Shown here in pieces: positions 1-8,796 of a stretch of DNA of 64,000 bases (position 1 is its first letter; the number at the start of each line of letters is the position of its first letter). The position numbers were made by a program, and so were the translations under genes. The stretch is from Bacteroidales bacterium (GTDB lineage: Bacteria > Bacteroidota > Bacteroidia > Bacteroidales > UBA932), in assembly GCA_017527625.1 (NCBI GenBank), contig JAFXPV010000007.1, positions 43,181 through 107,180 on the forward strand, given 5' to 3'. The notes beneath the pieces are model-generated. The model searched no databases and was not told the origin of the DNA. It saw nothing but the letters and a program-made list of their open reading frames with translations.

Positions 1-4
1 GGAT

Positions 5-859
5 ATGGAGACAGACAGATTTTCTCAAATGACAATGGCCAACGGCCTCTCCATCCCTGTGCCGGGATTCGGGACCTATAAGACTCCCGACGGGGAGATT
101 TGCGTGAATGCGGTGCGGGAGGCCATTGCTGCAGGATACACCCATATCGACACTGCAGCCCTGTACGGCAACGAATGCTCCGTGGGCGAAGGTGTCCGTC
201 AGAGCGGAAAGCCCCGTGAGGAACTTTTCATCACGAGCAAGGTCTGGAACACTGAACGCGGCTACGACAAGACGCTGCGTGCCTTTGAAAAATCGCTCAG
301 GGACCTCGGTATGGACTACCTCGACCTGTATCTGATCCACTGGCCGGCCAACAAGCTCCAGTTCGGGGACAAGGCCGATGCCATAAATGTCGACACCTGG
401 CGCGCGATGGAGAGGCTCCTCGACGAAAAAGTTGTCCGTTCCATCGGCCTGAGCAATTTCTACGCTTCCTATATGGAGCCGGTCCTTGCATCGGCCAATG
501 TGGCGCCGCACGTCAACCAGATAGAATTCCATCCCGGGCTGCTCCAGCAGGAAACTGTCGATGCCTGCCGCCGGCAGGGCATCCTCGTCGAAGCCTGGAG
601 TCCACTGGGCAGGGGCAGGCTGCTGGACAATCCGGTCATAGCCGATATCGCGAGCCGCCACGGCAAGTCAGCCGCCCAGGTCATCCTCCGCTGGGTAATT
701 CAGATGGATGTGCTTCCTCTGGTGAAGTCCGTCCACGCAGAAAGAATCCGCGAAAACTTCGACCTGTTCTCATTCAGCCTTGACGACGACGAAATGTCCC
801 TCATATCGGGACTCCCCGAAGCCCGCTTCGGCTCCCATCCGGATACTGTCGAGTTCTAA
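5..859 (+). CDS. Aldo/keto reductase (2,5-diketogluconate reductase-like)
   Basis: NAD(P)H-dependent reductase of small carbonyl compounds, cytosolic, 284 residues, a normal length for the family. The catalytic tetrad can be read: Asp49 and Tyr54 in HIDTAALYGNE, Lys79 in ITSKVWN and His112 in YLIHWP. The C-terminal part has the usual cofactor-binding pattern (WSPLGRGRLL, then PLVKSVHAERIRENF). The first ATG lies four bases from the window edge and the frame is open to the edge, so a longer N-terminus cannot be excluded; the first beta hairpin (NGLSIPVPGFGTY) starts near residue 13, which fits this start. A hairpin terminator follows directly. The physiological substrate cannot be told from sequence. 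Confidence 0.9.
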   Translation: METDRFSQMTMANGLSIPVPGFGTYKTPDGEICVNAVREAIAAGYTHIDTAALYGNECSVGEGVRQSGKPREELFITSKVWNTERGYDKTLRAFEKSLRDLGMDYLDLYLIHWPANKLQFGDKADAINVDTWRAMERLLDEKVVRSIGLSNFYASYMEPVLASANVAPHVNQIEFHPGLLQQETVDACRRQGILVEAWSPLGRGRLLDNPVIADIASRHGKSAAQVILRWVIQMDVLPLVKSVHAERIRENFDLFSFSLDDDEMSLISGLPEARFGSHPDTVEF

Positions 860-863
860 CAGC

Positions 864-902
864 AAACTGTCCGGATCTCGGTGAGGTCCGGACAGTTTTT
901 TA
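864..902 (+). terminator. Rho-independent terminator after the aldo/keto reductase
   Basis: Arms AAACTGTCCGGA and TCCGGACAGTTT form a perfect 12-bp stem around a short loop and run into a T tract. It sits just after the stop codon of the reductase and before the convergent lipoprotein gene; because the arms begin with AAA it may also work on the other strand. Confidence 0.85.
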
Positions 903-925
903 GGGTGTAATGAAAGTGGAATCGA

Positions 926-1414
926 TTACTGTCTCTTGGTGTAAGTGTAGGTGACTGTCCTTTTGATGAGAGGCTCTTCCTGCAGGATGACGAAGGTATT
1001 GTCGGTCAGCTCGAGGACGTCGAAGGTGCCGGAAAGAAGCATACTGTAAGTCAGAAGTTCATCTGTAAGCCAGAGGATCTTCTTGAATGATATCTTCTTC
1101 TGTTCGGCGTTGAAGGTGAAGGTCGAACCGTCGACATCTACATCGTCAAGGTCAAGGTCGGTAAAGCTGCCTTTCTTGGCTATGGCGTGGGGAATGGGAA
1201 ACTCTGCCAGTGCGAGATAAAAGTGGACTTTTGTGTAGTCGTAATCTTTTTTGTCGACGCCTTCCGAGGTCTGGATGGCTTCGGATTTTTGAGTCAATTG
1301 CCAGATGCCATAGATGTTTCCGGTCAAATCACCAGTATGGGGAACTCCCTGTTTTTCACACGAAGTGAAGAGGGCTAAGCAGACTATGACTGCCAGTAAG
1401 AATGTTTTTTTCAT
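926..1414 (-). CDS. Putative lipoprotein, lipocalin-like
   Basis: 162-residue predicted lipoprotein: signal peptide MKKTFLLAVIVCLALFTSC with the lipid-attachment Cys at position 19. The segment GNIYGIWQLTQKSE resembles the first strand of the lipocalin-like small lipoproteins common in Bacteroidales (GxW motif), and the rest alternates short beta strands (FTFNAEQKKISF, TVTYTYTKRQ), consistent with a beta barrel. No catalytic motif is visible. It stands alone, convergent with the aldo/keto reductase. Lipoprotein status is well supported; lipocalin fold is inference from one motif. Confidence 0.7.
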   Translation of the reverse strand: MKKTFLLAVIVCLALFTSCEKQGVPHTGDLTGNIYGIWQLTQKSEAIQTSEGVDKKDYDYTKVHFYLALAEFPIPHAIAKKGSFTDLDLDDVDVDGSTFTFNAEQKKISFKKILWLTDELLTYSMLLSGTFDVLELTDNTFVILQEEPLIKRTVTYTYTKRQ

Positions 1415-1483
1415 AATAGCAGAAAATTAGTTAAACGGATTTAAGGCTGCAATAGTTGTACCAAAGGTACGAAAAAACAGGCC

Positions 1484-1855
1484 TTACAGTACTCTGATTT
1501 CTTCGGAGGCCTCGGCGAAGGGACCGGGGAGGACGCCGGCTGTCCTGCGGCGGCCGTTGTAGTCGGTGTCGAAGGTGATGGGGCTTCCGTCCGGATTTTC
1601 AAAGGGCTGGTCTGGCTCGAAGGCCTTGCCGAGGCTGTCTGTGGACACGATACCGCCCCTGAAAGAACCGATAGCTTCGAACAGGTCGGTCTTGAGGAAG
1701 TATCCGCCGTCTTTCTCAGTAAGTTCCACCTTCACCTGCCTGTCGCTGACAAGCTTGTCAGCCTCCTTCTCCCAGCTGCGGGCTCCGCCAAGGTAGACAT
1801 TGCCGGCTGAGCCGTCGCCTGCGGCAGGTGCATTGATGTCAACGTAAATGGTCAT
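1484..1855 (-). pseudogene. Short beta-helix/pectate-lyase-like protein, probably an internally deleted remnant
   Basis: 123 residues with no signal peptide although its neighbours are all secreted. It opens with TIYVDINAPAAGDGS, the usual start of secreted right-handed beta-helix proteins, and ends with ENPDGSPITFDTDYNGRRR and PGPFAEA, the usual end of such proteins (where the final strand names the sugar-binding groove). The several hundred residues of helix rungs expected between these two ends are missing. It starts nine bases after the GH43 stop codon, so it is co-transcribed with it. It may be a decayed polysaccharidase or a real small protein; the frame is intact, so the pseudogene call is an inference. 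Confidence 0.45.
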
Positions 1856-1864
1856 AAGATTATG

Positions 1865-3313
1865 CTATTTGACAGGTGAATAAAACTTGAAGTCCCACTT
1901 GGAGTTGTCGCTGTTGAAGTCGAAGGGCGCGAGGGTGGGGGAGCAGTCTCCGAGAGATACCAGAGCGTACGGCTCGTCGTGCCCGGGGATGGCCTTTGGC
2001 ATAATGCGGAAGCGGCCGTCGGTGAGCTGGTCGATGCGCCACAGCTGCTCGTCGGCGCCGGTGAATTCAGCAACTGCCTCAACCTCGGCCTTGGCGTTGG
2101 CTGCGAGGGCACGCTCAGTGCCTGCGATTACGATCTTGTAGTAGGGGCCTCCGAGATAGCCGCCGGCCTCGGGCACGGGAACGACAGTCCATCTCTGCCA
2201 GGGACGGGCCATATAATAGCCGTTCCGCACTTCGATGACGCCTTCCGGCCAGGTGCCGATGACGTCTTTGAGCTTCTGCTCCTCAAGGATGACGTCAGTC
2301 TGCCCGTCGCTGCTCCTGCCCAGGCCGCGCATTGCGCCGGGGGCACGCACGAAGTCGACTTCCAGCTCGAGGGCGTAGCCGCTGCGCACGGACTGGATCT
2401 CATAGGTTCCCTCGCGGAAAGCCTCGCCTGCCACCGGCCAGCCGTCCTTCCACAGGAGCGGGCGGATGCCGAGCACGCTGCGGCCGCTGCGGTCCATATC
2501 AGCTTCCCAATGGAAGGACATCTTCTCGACGCCCTCTTCCTCGACATAGCGGCCGAAATGGCCGGGACCGACGAGGCGGCCTTCGGTAGTTATGACGGAC
2601 TTGCCGCCGCCCTGTATCATCGAGCGGCCGACATTGTCAATGAATGGTCCTTTGGGATTGCGGGAGCGGCCGACCACGATGTTGTAGGTTGAGTTGACAC
2701 CGTCGCAGCAGGTGCCGTGGGTGCCGAGCAGGTAGTACCAGCCGTCGCGGTACATCATCGTGGACGCTTCCATATTCCTGCCGACATCGATGGCTTCGTT
2801 GCCCTCGACGCGGCGTCCTGTGGCCGGGTCGATCTCGACCTGGCGTATATGGCCGAAATACGTGCCTGCGGTGAGCCACATCCTGCCATCAGGGCCGATG
2901 AGCACACCCGGATCGATGGCGTTGAAATCTTCGTCGACGAGCGATTCAAGCACCATCACGGGTTCGGAATATGCGAAATCCGGCGATTCGGGGTCGAGCG
3001 TCTTGTTCCACATTGTCATAATCTTGCTGGCGTGGCCGCCGCCCATACCGCCGCCGGTGGTTCCATAGATGACCAGATAGCGGTCGCCAATCTTGATTGC
3101 GTCGGGAGCCGCTCCGCCGCCGGGCCTTACGGCTCCGCCGTGCCAGCTCCAGCCGTCCTCGGAGATGAGTCCTCCGCCGCCGGTTCCGAAAGTATAGTAT
3201 TTGCCGTCGCACTCAACTATCGTGGACGGGTCGTGGATGAAGGGAGAGCCTGTCTGGGCAAATGACAAAGTGCCCGACAGGAGCATTGAAGCCATTATGA
3301 GGATCTTTTTCAT
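1865..3313 (-). CDS. Glycoside hydrolase family 43, endo-arabinanase-like
   Basis: Secreted 482-residue GH43 enzyme. Signal peptide ends near MKKILIMASMLLSGTLSFAQ. The five-bladed propeller catalytic residues are visible: Asp28 in FIHDPST (base), Asp134 in NAIDPGV (pKa modulator) and Glu182 in NMEAST (acid). The motif GTHGTCCDGVNSTY at about 197-210 is characteristic of arabinan-cleaving GH43 members. After about residue 330 a beta-rich C-terminal domain with ADEQLWRIDQL and NSDNSKWDF resembles a ricin-type or arabinan-binding module. It lies between the secreted beta-sandwich gene upstream and the beta-helix remnant downstream, in the same direction. Substrate prediction: alpha-1,5-arabinan or arabinoxylan side chains. 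Confidence 0.88.
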   Translation of the reverse strand: MKKILIMASMLLSGTLSFAQTGSPFIHDPSTIVECDGKYYTFGTGGGGLISEDGWSWHGGAVRPGGGAAPDAIKIGDRYLVIYGTTGGGMGGGHASKIMTMWNKTLDPESPDFAYSEPVMVLESLVDEDFNAIDPGVLIGPDGRMWLTAGTYFGHIRQVEIDPATGRRVEGNEAIDVGRNMEASTMMYRDGWYYLLGTHGTCCDGVNSTYNIVVGRSRNPKGPFIDNVGRSMIQGGGKSVITTEGRLVGPGHFGRYVEEEGVEKMSFHWEADMDRSGRSVLGIRPLLWKDGWPVAGEAFREGTYEIQSVRSGYALELEVDFVRAPGAMRGLGRSSDGQTDVILEEQKLKDVIGTWPEGVIEVRNGYYMARPWQRWTVVPVPEAGGYLGGPYYKIVIAGTERALAANAKAEVEAVAEFTGADEQLWRIDQLTDGRFRIMPKAIPGHDEPYALVSLGDCSPTLAPFDFNSDNSKWDFKFYSPVK

Positions 3314-3329
3314 AGTCGCCGGGGTTTTA

Positions 3330-4112
3330 TCAGTTGCAGGTTATGGTATAGTTCGTGACGGGATTGCCGTGGTCATCGATGAAGCGGGCGCAGAACTCGC
3401 TCATTCCCGGGCCGTTCATCGTGGCTCCCCGGAGCACGTTGCGGCCCTTCTTCAGCGTGATGCGGTCCGAAACCGCACTGTCGACGCCCATATGGCGGTC
3501 GCCGGCCAGAAGAAGCAGTTCTTCCCCGTTGACCCACCACCTTGCAGCCTTGTTGGAGCCGATGGAGAGCCTGACGTTCTCGATGTCCTCCTCGCAGTTG
3601 ATCACAGTGACTGTCCAGAAAATGACGCCGTAGCGGTCTTTGCCCAGCCCCGTGGCGAAGCGGAAAAGCTTGACGAAGAAATGGTCGCTGTCGAGGGCGT
3701 GCCAGGCAAGGGTGGCCTTGACGAACTTATGCTCGTTCTGTCCGCCGCCGGAAGGCCGCCTTGCGGTGAGGTCCACCGGGGGCTGGTATTCCATCGTAAC
3801 CTTGACCTTGTCGCCGTCCCTGGGAATGACTGTCAGCTGGTTGGGAAAGTATTCGACGCTGAGGTTTTCACGTGTGTAGGAATCCGTGAACACCCTGTTT
3901 GTCGGGTTAGGCTTGCTGATGGGTTCGAGAATCATCCAGCGCCTGATGAAGCCTTCGGCATCAGGAAAGGCGGTCGGCGTGGTCACAGGCGTGAAATAGC
4001 CTTTCAAGGCCTCGGCCACATCGACCTTGGCGTTTTTGCTCTGAGCGGCTGCGGTGAAGGGCAGCAGGGCGGACAGAAGCAGCGTCGCAAAAAGTTTGGG
4101 GAGGAAGTTCAT
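3330..4112 (-). CDS. Secreted beta-sandwich protein of the GH43/GH10 locus
   Basis: 260 residues when started at MNFLPKLFATLLLSALLPF, which gives a clean signal peptide; an in-frame start 33 bases upstream would place 11 polar residues before it and is less likely. The mature part holds ARWWVNGEELLLLAGDR and VLRGATMNGPGMSEF, a pattern seen in jelly-roll domains attached to Bacteroidota esterases and glycosidases, where WVNGE is a sugar- or fold-determining strand. I see no Ser-His-Asp or Glu pair that would make it an enzyme. Seventeen bases separate it from GH43, so the two form an operon, divergent from the xylanase. Likely role: binding or presenting xylan or arabinan. Family not identified with certainty. 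Confidence 0.65.
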   Translation of the reverse strand: MNFLPKLFATLLLSALLPFTAAAQSKNAKVDVAEALKGYFTPVTTPTAFPDAEGFIRRWMILEPISKPNPTNRVFTDSYTRENLSVEYFPNQLTVIPRDGDKVKVTMEYQPPVDLTARRPSGGGQNEHKFVKATLAWHALDSDHFFVKLFRFATGLGKDRYGVIFWTVTVINCEEDIENVRLSIGSNKAARWWVNGEELLLLAGDRHMGVDSAVSDRITLKKGRNVLRGATMNGPGMSEFCARFIDDHGNPVTNYTITCN

Positions 4113-4243
4113 ACAGTCGGTCATTAGTGATACTGGTTCTAACAAATTTAGTCATAAAAAAACAACACGGCAAAGCGGATTATTATTTAACTTTAGCGCC
4201 CCAAGCTGATGTATATCCAAATAATAACTTCCAATACTATCCT

Positions 4244-5494
4244 ATGAAAAGACTTTCAATCTTCGCACTCATAGCTTGTGTGGCATTGATGAGTGCCTGC
4301 GGCCCCAAGGACCCCGGTCTGAAGGACGCTTACAAGAACTATTTCAAGATCGGTGTGGCTGTCACCGAGCGTAACGTGGCAGACTCCCTCCAGGCAGCCA
4401 TCATCCTCAAGGAGTTCAACAGCGTCACCGCTGAGAACTGTATGAAACCCGGTGAGATCCATCCCCAGGCCGGTGTATGGAACTTCGAGAAGGCTGATGC
4501 CATCGCCAACTTCTGCCGCGAGCACGGCATCAAGATGCGCGGTCACAACCTTGTTTGGCACAGCCAGTTCGCAACCTGGATGTTCACCAAGCACGATGAG
4601 AACGGCAACCCTGTCGTCGAGCGTGATGCCAATGGTGACACCGTGTGGGTTGAGAGACCTGCATTCGGCCGTGGCGGTTTCCCCGGCTTCGGCGGTCCGA
4701 GACCTAACGGCGGCGCACGCCCCAACGGCGCTCCCGCAGTCCAGATGACCAAGGTTCCCAAATATGTCGCTGCCAGCAAGCAGGAGTTCTATGATTCCCT
4801 CAGAGTACATATCAACACCGTCGTGAACCGTTACAAGGACGTCATCTATTGCTGGGACGTTGTCAATGAGGCGATGAGCGATGCCAACAATCCTGACGCA
4901 CCGTATGAGGATATGTTCCGCAAGTCACAGGCATTCCAGCTCTGCGGCGACGAGTTCATCAAGAACGCCTTCATCTGGGCTCACGAGGCTGACCCCAACG
5001 CCGGTCTGTTCTACAACGACTACAGCGCCTGGACTCCTTCCAAGAGAACATACATTTACAAGATGGTCAAGAAACTTCAGGAAGAAGGTGCGCCTATCAC
5101 CGGCATCGGTATGCAGGGCCACTACAATATCTTCGACAACCCGACCCTCGAGGATTTCGAGACAGCCATCAATATGTATCTCGAGCTTGTAGACGACATC
5201 CAGATCACCGAATTTGACATCCGTATCAACGAAGAAGCCGGCGGCGGACTCCAGTTCAGCCGTGGCGAGGGCCAGGTCTATACCGAAGAAATCCAAAAAC
5301 AGCAGGAAAAGAAATACGCCGATCTCTTCGAGATTATGCGCAAATACAAAAAGAACATCTCTTGCGTAACCTTCTGGAACCTCAGCGACCGTGATTCGTG
5401 GCTCGGTGCCAACAACTACCCGCTTCTTTTCGACAGCGAGTACCAGCGCAAGCCCGTATACTACACCGTCCGCGACTTCAAGAAGAACAAATAA
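4244..5494 (+). CDS. GH10 endo-1,4-beta-xylanase lipoprotein
   Basis: 416-residue xylanase started at MKRLSIFALIACVALMSAC, which gives a lipobox and lipid-attached Cys; an upstream in-frame ATG at 4127 would bury it. GH10 landmarks: ENCMKPGEIHPQAGVW, GHNLVWHSQ, acid/base Glu209 in DVVNEAMSD and nucleophile Glu323 in QITEFDIRI, followed by TFWNLSDRDSW. Between about residues 137 and 172 it carries a Gly/Pro/Arg/Asn-rich insertion (GRGGFPGFGG, PNGGARPNGAP) that is not part of the barrel core. A -7 box TAACTTTA lies at 4188-4195. It is divergent from the GH43 operon and ends in a strong bidirectional terminator. Role: cell-surface cleavage of xylan backbone. Confidence 0.93.
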   Translation: MKRLSIFALIACVALMSACGPKDPGLKDAYKNYFKIGVAVTERNVADSLQAAIILKEFNSVTAENCMKPGEIHPQAGVWNFEKADAIANFCREHGIKMRGHNLVWHSQFATWMFTKHDENGNPVVERDANGDTVWVERPAFGRGGFPGFGGPRPNGGARPNGAPAVQMTKVPKYVAASKQEFYDSLRVHINTVVNRYKDVIYCWDVVNEAMSDANNPDAPYEDMFRKSQAFQLCGDEFIKNAFIWAHEADPNAGLFYNDYSAWTPSKRTYIYKMVKKLQEEGAPITGIGMQGHYNIFDNPTLEDFETAINMYLELVDDIQITEFDIRINEEAGGGLQFSRGEGQVYTEEIQKQQEKKYADLFEIMRKYKKNISCVTFWNLSDRDSWLGANNYPLLFDSEYQRKPVYYTVRDFKKNK

Positions 5495-5511
5495 GAGCTG
5501 CGGCACATAAA

Positions 5512-5547
5512 AAAGACAGCGGGACAAAAAATGTCTCGCTGTCTTTT
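5512..5547. terminator. Bidirectional terminator between xylanase and DUF2795 gene
   Basis: Arms AAAGACAGCGGGACA and TGTCTCGCTGTCTTT pair over 15 bases with one G-T wobble, A-run on one side and T-run on the other, so it serves both convergent genes. Confidence 0.88.
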
Positions 5548-5570
5548 TATTTCAAAGGTAGAAATGTCTC

Positions 5571-5792
5571 TTAGTATTCTTCCTCGTTAAAAAAGAAATC
5601 GTCTTTGGTCGGGTAGTCGGGCCAGATATCTTCGATCGAGTCGTAGACTTCGCCGTCATCTTCGAGGTCTGAGAGATTCTCGATTACTTCAAGGGGAGCT
5701 CCTGAGCGGGTGGCGTAATCGATAAGTTCATCTTTGGTGGCAGGCCACGGTGCGTCTTCAAGTTTTGAAGCAAGTTCAAGTGTCCAATACAT
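5571..5792 (-). CDS. DUF2795 family protein
   Basis: Small acidic cytosolic protein of 73 residues, starting MYWTLELASKLEDAPW and ending in IEDIWPDYPTKDDFFF. This matches the highly conserved Bacteroidota DUF2795 proteins over the whole length, including PATKDELIDYATRSGAPL. The function of the family is not established. It is a single gene between two convergent or tandem terminators, so probably monocistronic. Confidence 0.88.
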   Translation of the reverse strand: MYWTLELASKLEDAPWPATKDELIDYATRSGAPLEVIENLSDLEDDGEVYDSIEDIWPDYPTKDDFFFNEEEY

Positions 5793-5881
5793 TTCTTTAT
5801 GCGATTTAGTTATTGTGTTTCAAAAAAGGGCTGCAAAAATATATGAAATTCTATAATACACAATAAAAAAAATCAAAAATG

Positions 5882-6409
5882 TTACGGCAACCATTTATCC
5901 TCTTCGCAACCTGCTGAAACACAGAGGAATCTGGCTAATGTGAAAAGGTAGTCTGAAAGTCTGTTGAGGTAGATCTGGGCCTGGCGGTCGACATCCCTCA
6001 ACTCGCCTATGGCGATGACGCTGCGTTCGCAGCGCCGGCACACTGTGCGGGCTACGTGGCATTCAGCCGCCTCGAAAGGACCGGCGGGGAGAAGGAATGT
6101 TTTCTGAGGAGGCAGCTGGGCTGTCATACGGTCTATCTCGGCTTCCAGGAAGGCGACTTCAGCGTCGTCCAGGGCCTTGAGCTTCGGACAGAATTTTTCA
6201 GTGGCCAGGTGGGCCGAGACGTTCATAAGGTTTTCCTGTATCCTGCGAAGCGGGATGTCGGCGGCAACCTTGCTGCGAAGGATGCCCAGGTGGCTGATCA
6301 GTTCGTCGATGTCGCCGTAAGCCATTACTCTGGCGCTGGCTTTGCTGACTCTGGTGCCGTCCGCGAGGCTGGTCGTGCCCTTGTCTCCTGTTTTGGTGTA
6401 AATGCCCAT
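5882..6409 (-). CDS. Cob(I)alamin adenosyltransferase, PduO/MMAB type
   Basis: Transfers the adenosyl group of ATP to cob(I)alamin, making coenzyme B12. 175 residues, standard length. ATP site TKTGDKGTTSL at 5-15, YGDIDELISHLG (usually GxVDELNS), CRRCERSV and LNRLSDYLFTLARF near the C-terminus are all family signatures. Cytosolic. It is the only B12 gene in the window, so it probably serves salvage and B12-dependent enzymes such as methylmalonyl-CoA mutase elsewhere. Divergent from folE. Confidence 0.92.
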   Translation of the reverse strand: MGIYTKTGDKGTTSLADGTRVSKASARVMAYGDIDELISHLGILRSKVAADIPLRRIQENLMNVSAHLATEKFCPKLKALDDAEVAFLEAEIDRMTAQLPPQKTFLLPAGPFEAAECHVARTVCRRCERSVIAIGELRDVDRQAQIYLNRLSDYLFTLARFLCVSAGCEEDKWLP

Positions 6410-6442
6410 ATCGTAGATGCTAGCTGAATACTAAAATAGCTA

Positions 6443-6476
6443 ATTGTTCAGACAATCGGAAAAATTTAGTAATTTC
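6443..6476 (+). promoter_or_regulatory. Promoter of folE-trkA
   Basis: TTG at 6443-6445 and TAATTTCG at 6469-6476 resemble the Bacteroidota -33/-7 pair, with spacing of 23, slightly longer than usual. Only eight bases separate the -7 box from the folE ATG, so the leader would be a few bases or absent. Confidence 0.5.
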
Positions 6477-6484
6477 GCAATGAT

Positions 6485-7075
6485 ATGGCATACAAAAAAA
6501 TAGAAGAGTACGATCCCGAAGTGACTGAGAAGCTCGCAGAGCATTACTCTGAGATACTCAGGCTGCTGGGAGAGGACCCCGACCGCGAAGGCCTGCTCAA
6601 GACCCCGGTCAGGGTTGCCAAGTCTATGCAGTTTCTCACCAAAGGCTATGACGAAGACCCTGCAGAAATCCTGCGTTCAGCCCTCTTCAAGGAAGAGTAC
6701 AAACAGATGGTGGTGGTGAAGGACATCGAGCTTTACTCCATCTGCGAGCACCATATGCTTCCGTTCTACGGCAAATGCCACGTGGCATACATCCCCAACG
6801 GATATATCACCGGCCTGAGCAAGGTTGCCCGCGTGGTGGAGACTTTCGCCCGCCGGCTGCAGGTGCAGGAGCGCCTGACCGTGCAGATAAGGGATTGCAT
6901 ACAGCAGACCCTTAATCCGCTCGGAGTGGCTGTGGTGATCGAGGCTGCGCATATGTGTATGCAGATCCGCGGTGTCCAAAAGCAGCATTCCGTAACCACG
7001 ACTTCCGCATTCACCGGCATATTCTTGAAATCAGAAAAGACCAGGGCAGAATTCCTGACCCTTATAGGCAAATAG
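6485..7075 (+). CDS. folE: GTP cyclohydrolase I
   Basis: Converts GTP to 7,8-dihydroneopterin triphosphate, first step of tetrahydrofolate synthesis; homodecamer in the cytosol. 196 residues. Zinc and active-site motifs are intact: Cys and two His in [18 protein letters not shown], then [20 protein letters not shown] and [16 protein letters not shown]. Three bases separate its stop from trkA, so the two are co-transcribed. The next folate enzyme, folB, is found at 28.8 kb in this window. Confidence 0.96.
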   Translation: MAYKKIEEYDPEVTEKLAEHYSEILRLLGEDPDREGLLKTPVRVAKSMQFLTKGYDEDPAEILRSALFKEEYKQMVVVKDIELYSICEHHMLPFYGKCHVAYIPNGYITGLSKVARVVETFARRLQVQERLTVQIRDCIQQTLNPLGVAVVIEAAHMCMQIRGVQKQHSVTTTSAFTGIFLKSEKTRAEFLTLIGK

Positions 7076-7078
7076 GCT

Positions 7079-8428
7079 ATGAACATCACAATTGCAGGAG
7101 CCGGAGAAGTGGGCTGCCATCTGGCGAAGATGCTGGCGGGCGAGAACCACAACCTGACCATAATAGACAGCGACCCTGACCGCCTCACCGCGATCAGCGA
7201 CGAGGCCGATGTCGTGACCATCCTTGGCAATCCCACATCCATCGATACCCTTGAAAGGGCGGGGGCCAAGACTGCGGACCTTTTCGTGTCCGTCTTCCCG
7301 GACTCCGACCAGTATGTGAACATAGTGTCGGCTTTGCTGGCCAAGCAGATGGGGGCCGCCAAAGTCACTGCCCGCATCAACAACGCCGAGTATCTAAGCC
7401 ACGAGAACAAGCTGCTCTTCACCGACCTCGGCATTGACCTGCTGTTCTATCCCGAGAAAATAGCGGCCACCGAAATCCTCGAGCTCATCAAGCAGGCAGA
7501 AACATCGGAATTCGCCGAATTCGCCCACGGCAAGCTTCAGCTGATAGTCTTCAGACTTGAAGAATACGCTCCCCTCATCGACAAGACCATCCTCGAATAT
7601 GTGACAGACAAGGACTACCCTCCCTTCAGGATTGTGGCAGTCTCAAGAGGCGACCAGACCATCATTCCCAACGGAGAGACCCGCTTCCGTCTCCACGACC
7701 AGGTGTTCGTAGTCACGAAGAAAGAAAATATCGACCTTGCCAGAGGCATTGCCGGCAAAGTTGATTTCCGCATCAGGCGTCTGGCAATCCTGGGCGGCGG
7801 CCGGATATCGGAGATGGTGGCCGAGAAAGCCGAGAATTTTACCGACGAGGTGATGATAATCGAGAGCGACAAAGCCCGCTGCAAGGAGCTGTCCGCAAAA
7901 CTGAACAAGACCCTGGTCATCCACAACAGCACCAGGACCGGCAATTTCTTCAGCGACGAGAATATCCAGGACTATGACGCATTCCTTGCCCTGACTCCGA
8001 ATTCCGAAGCGAACATACTCGCCTGCGCCTCAGCCAAGAGACTGGGCGTTATGAAGACCATAGCCGAGGTGGAGAACCTCGAATACATCCGTCTGGCAGA
8101 GGAGATGGGAGTGGATGCCGTGGTCAACAAGAAACTCATCACTGCCGGGCGCATATTCCGCTTCACGCTCAGCAATAAAGTGCGCACCATCAAGTGCCTG
8201 TCCGGCTCTAACGCCGAAATACTCGAGTATCTTGCCAACCCCGGCAGCCCCATTACAAAGAAACCTCTCAAGGACGTCAATTTCCCTGAAGGTGCAATCA
8301 TCGGCGGAGTAATCCGCGGAAGCGAATCGATGATAGCAGTCGGCTCGACTCAGATCAATGCCTACGACAGGGTGGCGGTGTTCGCCCTGCCTTCGGCCCT
8401 CAAGGATGTCGACAAGTTTTTCTTGTAG
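7079..8428 (+). CDS. trkA: Trk potassium uptake regulatory subunit TrkA
   Basis: Peripheral NAD(H)-binding gate of the Trk K+ channel, 449 residues in the classic double arrangement: RCK_N domain 1 starting ITIAGAGEVGCHLAKML, TrkA_C 1 (to about 220), RCK_N domain 2 starting RLAILGGGRISEMVAEKA, TrkA_C 2 ending VAVFALPSALKDVDKFFL. The second Rossmann glycine motif GGGRIS is intact. The membrane partner TrkH is not adjacent; the next genes are convergent regulators, and its last 67 bases overlap the AraC-type ORF at 8362. Confidence 0.94.
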   Translation: MNITIAGAGEVGCHLAKMLAGENHNLTIIDSDPDRLTAISDEADVVTILGNPTSIDTLERAGAKTADLFVSVFPDSDQYVNIVSALLAKQMGAAKVTARINNAEYLSHENKLLFTDLGIDLLFYPEKIAATEILELIKQAETSEFAEFAHGKLQLIVFRLEEYAPLIDKTILEYVTDKDYPPFRIVAVSRGDQTIIPNGETRFRLHDQVFVVTKKENIDLARGIAGKVDFRIRRLAILGGGRISEMVAEKAENFTDEVMIIESDKARCKELSAKLNKTLVIHNSTRTGNFFSDENIQDYDAFLALTPNSEANILACASAKRLGVMKTIAEVENLEYIRLAEEMGVDAVVNKKLITAGRIFRFTLSNKVRTIKCLSGSNAEILEYLANPGSPITKKPLKDVNFPEGAIIGGVIRGSESMIAVGSTQINAYDRVAVFALPSALKDVDKFFL

Positions 8429-8796
8429 GCAGCAGCCGTGATTCCGTATTTTTTCTTGATGGAATCGTTGAGTGAGTGGTAGGAACCGAATCCGCAGCGT
8501 TCGGCCAGTTCCGACACTCGGACGTGTCTGGTATCCTTGAGACAGACTTCCTCCATAAAACATTTCAATCTGAAGGAATTGATGTAGTCGCACCACTTGC
8601 CCCGCCTGCAGAACGACATTGCAGCGCCCAGGTAGGTCCTGTTCGTGCCCAGCTGCACGGCAAGGTCCTCCTTGGTGAAATTGCGGTCCAGGTACAGCTT
8701 CTTCCGGCAGATTATCTCATCGGCCTGAGCCATAAGTTCGCGATACCTGTCATTTCTCCGCTTTTCTCGTCTTTTTGCCCGCATTAACCATTTCAT
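8362..8796 (-). CDS. AraC-type HTH protein, stand-alone DNA-binding domain
   Basis: 144 residues with two helix-turn-helix units of the AraC family: FTKEDLAVQLGTNRTYLG and VRVSELAERCGFGSYHSL. The N-terminus MKWLMRAKRREKRRNDRY is very basic and there is no sensor domain. Its ATG lies 47 bases inside the upstream AraC-type gene, in another frame, which suggests translational coupling; a second in-frame ATG (8784) gives the same protein less four residues. The 3' end overlaps trkA tail to tail by 67 bases. Target genes unknown; the repeat-lipoprotein operon upstream in the same direction is a candidate. Confidence 0.72.
   Translation of the reverse strand: MKWLMRAKRREKRRNDRYRELMAQADEIICRKKLYLDRNFTKEDLAVQLGTNRTYLGAAMSFCRRGKWCDYINSFRLKCFMEEVCLKDTRHVRVSELAERCGFGSYHSLNDSIKKKYGITAAAYKKNLSTSLRAEGRANTATLS

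Noticed and set aside
7079..8428. Complete Trk potassium system
   Set aside because: Only TrkA is here; no TrkH-like membrane gene in the window.
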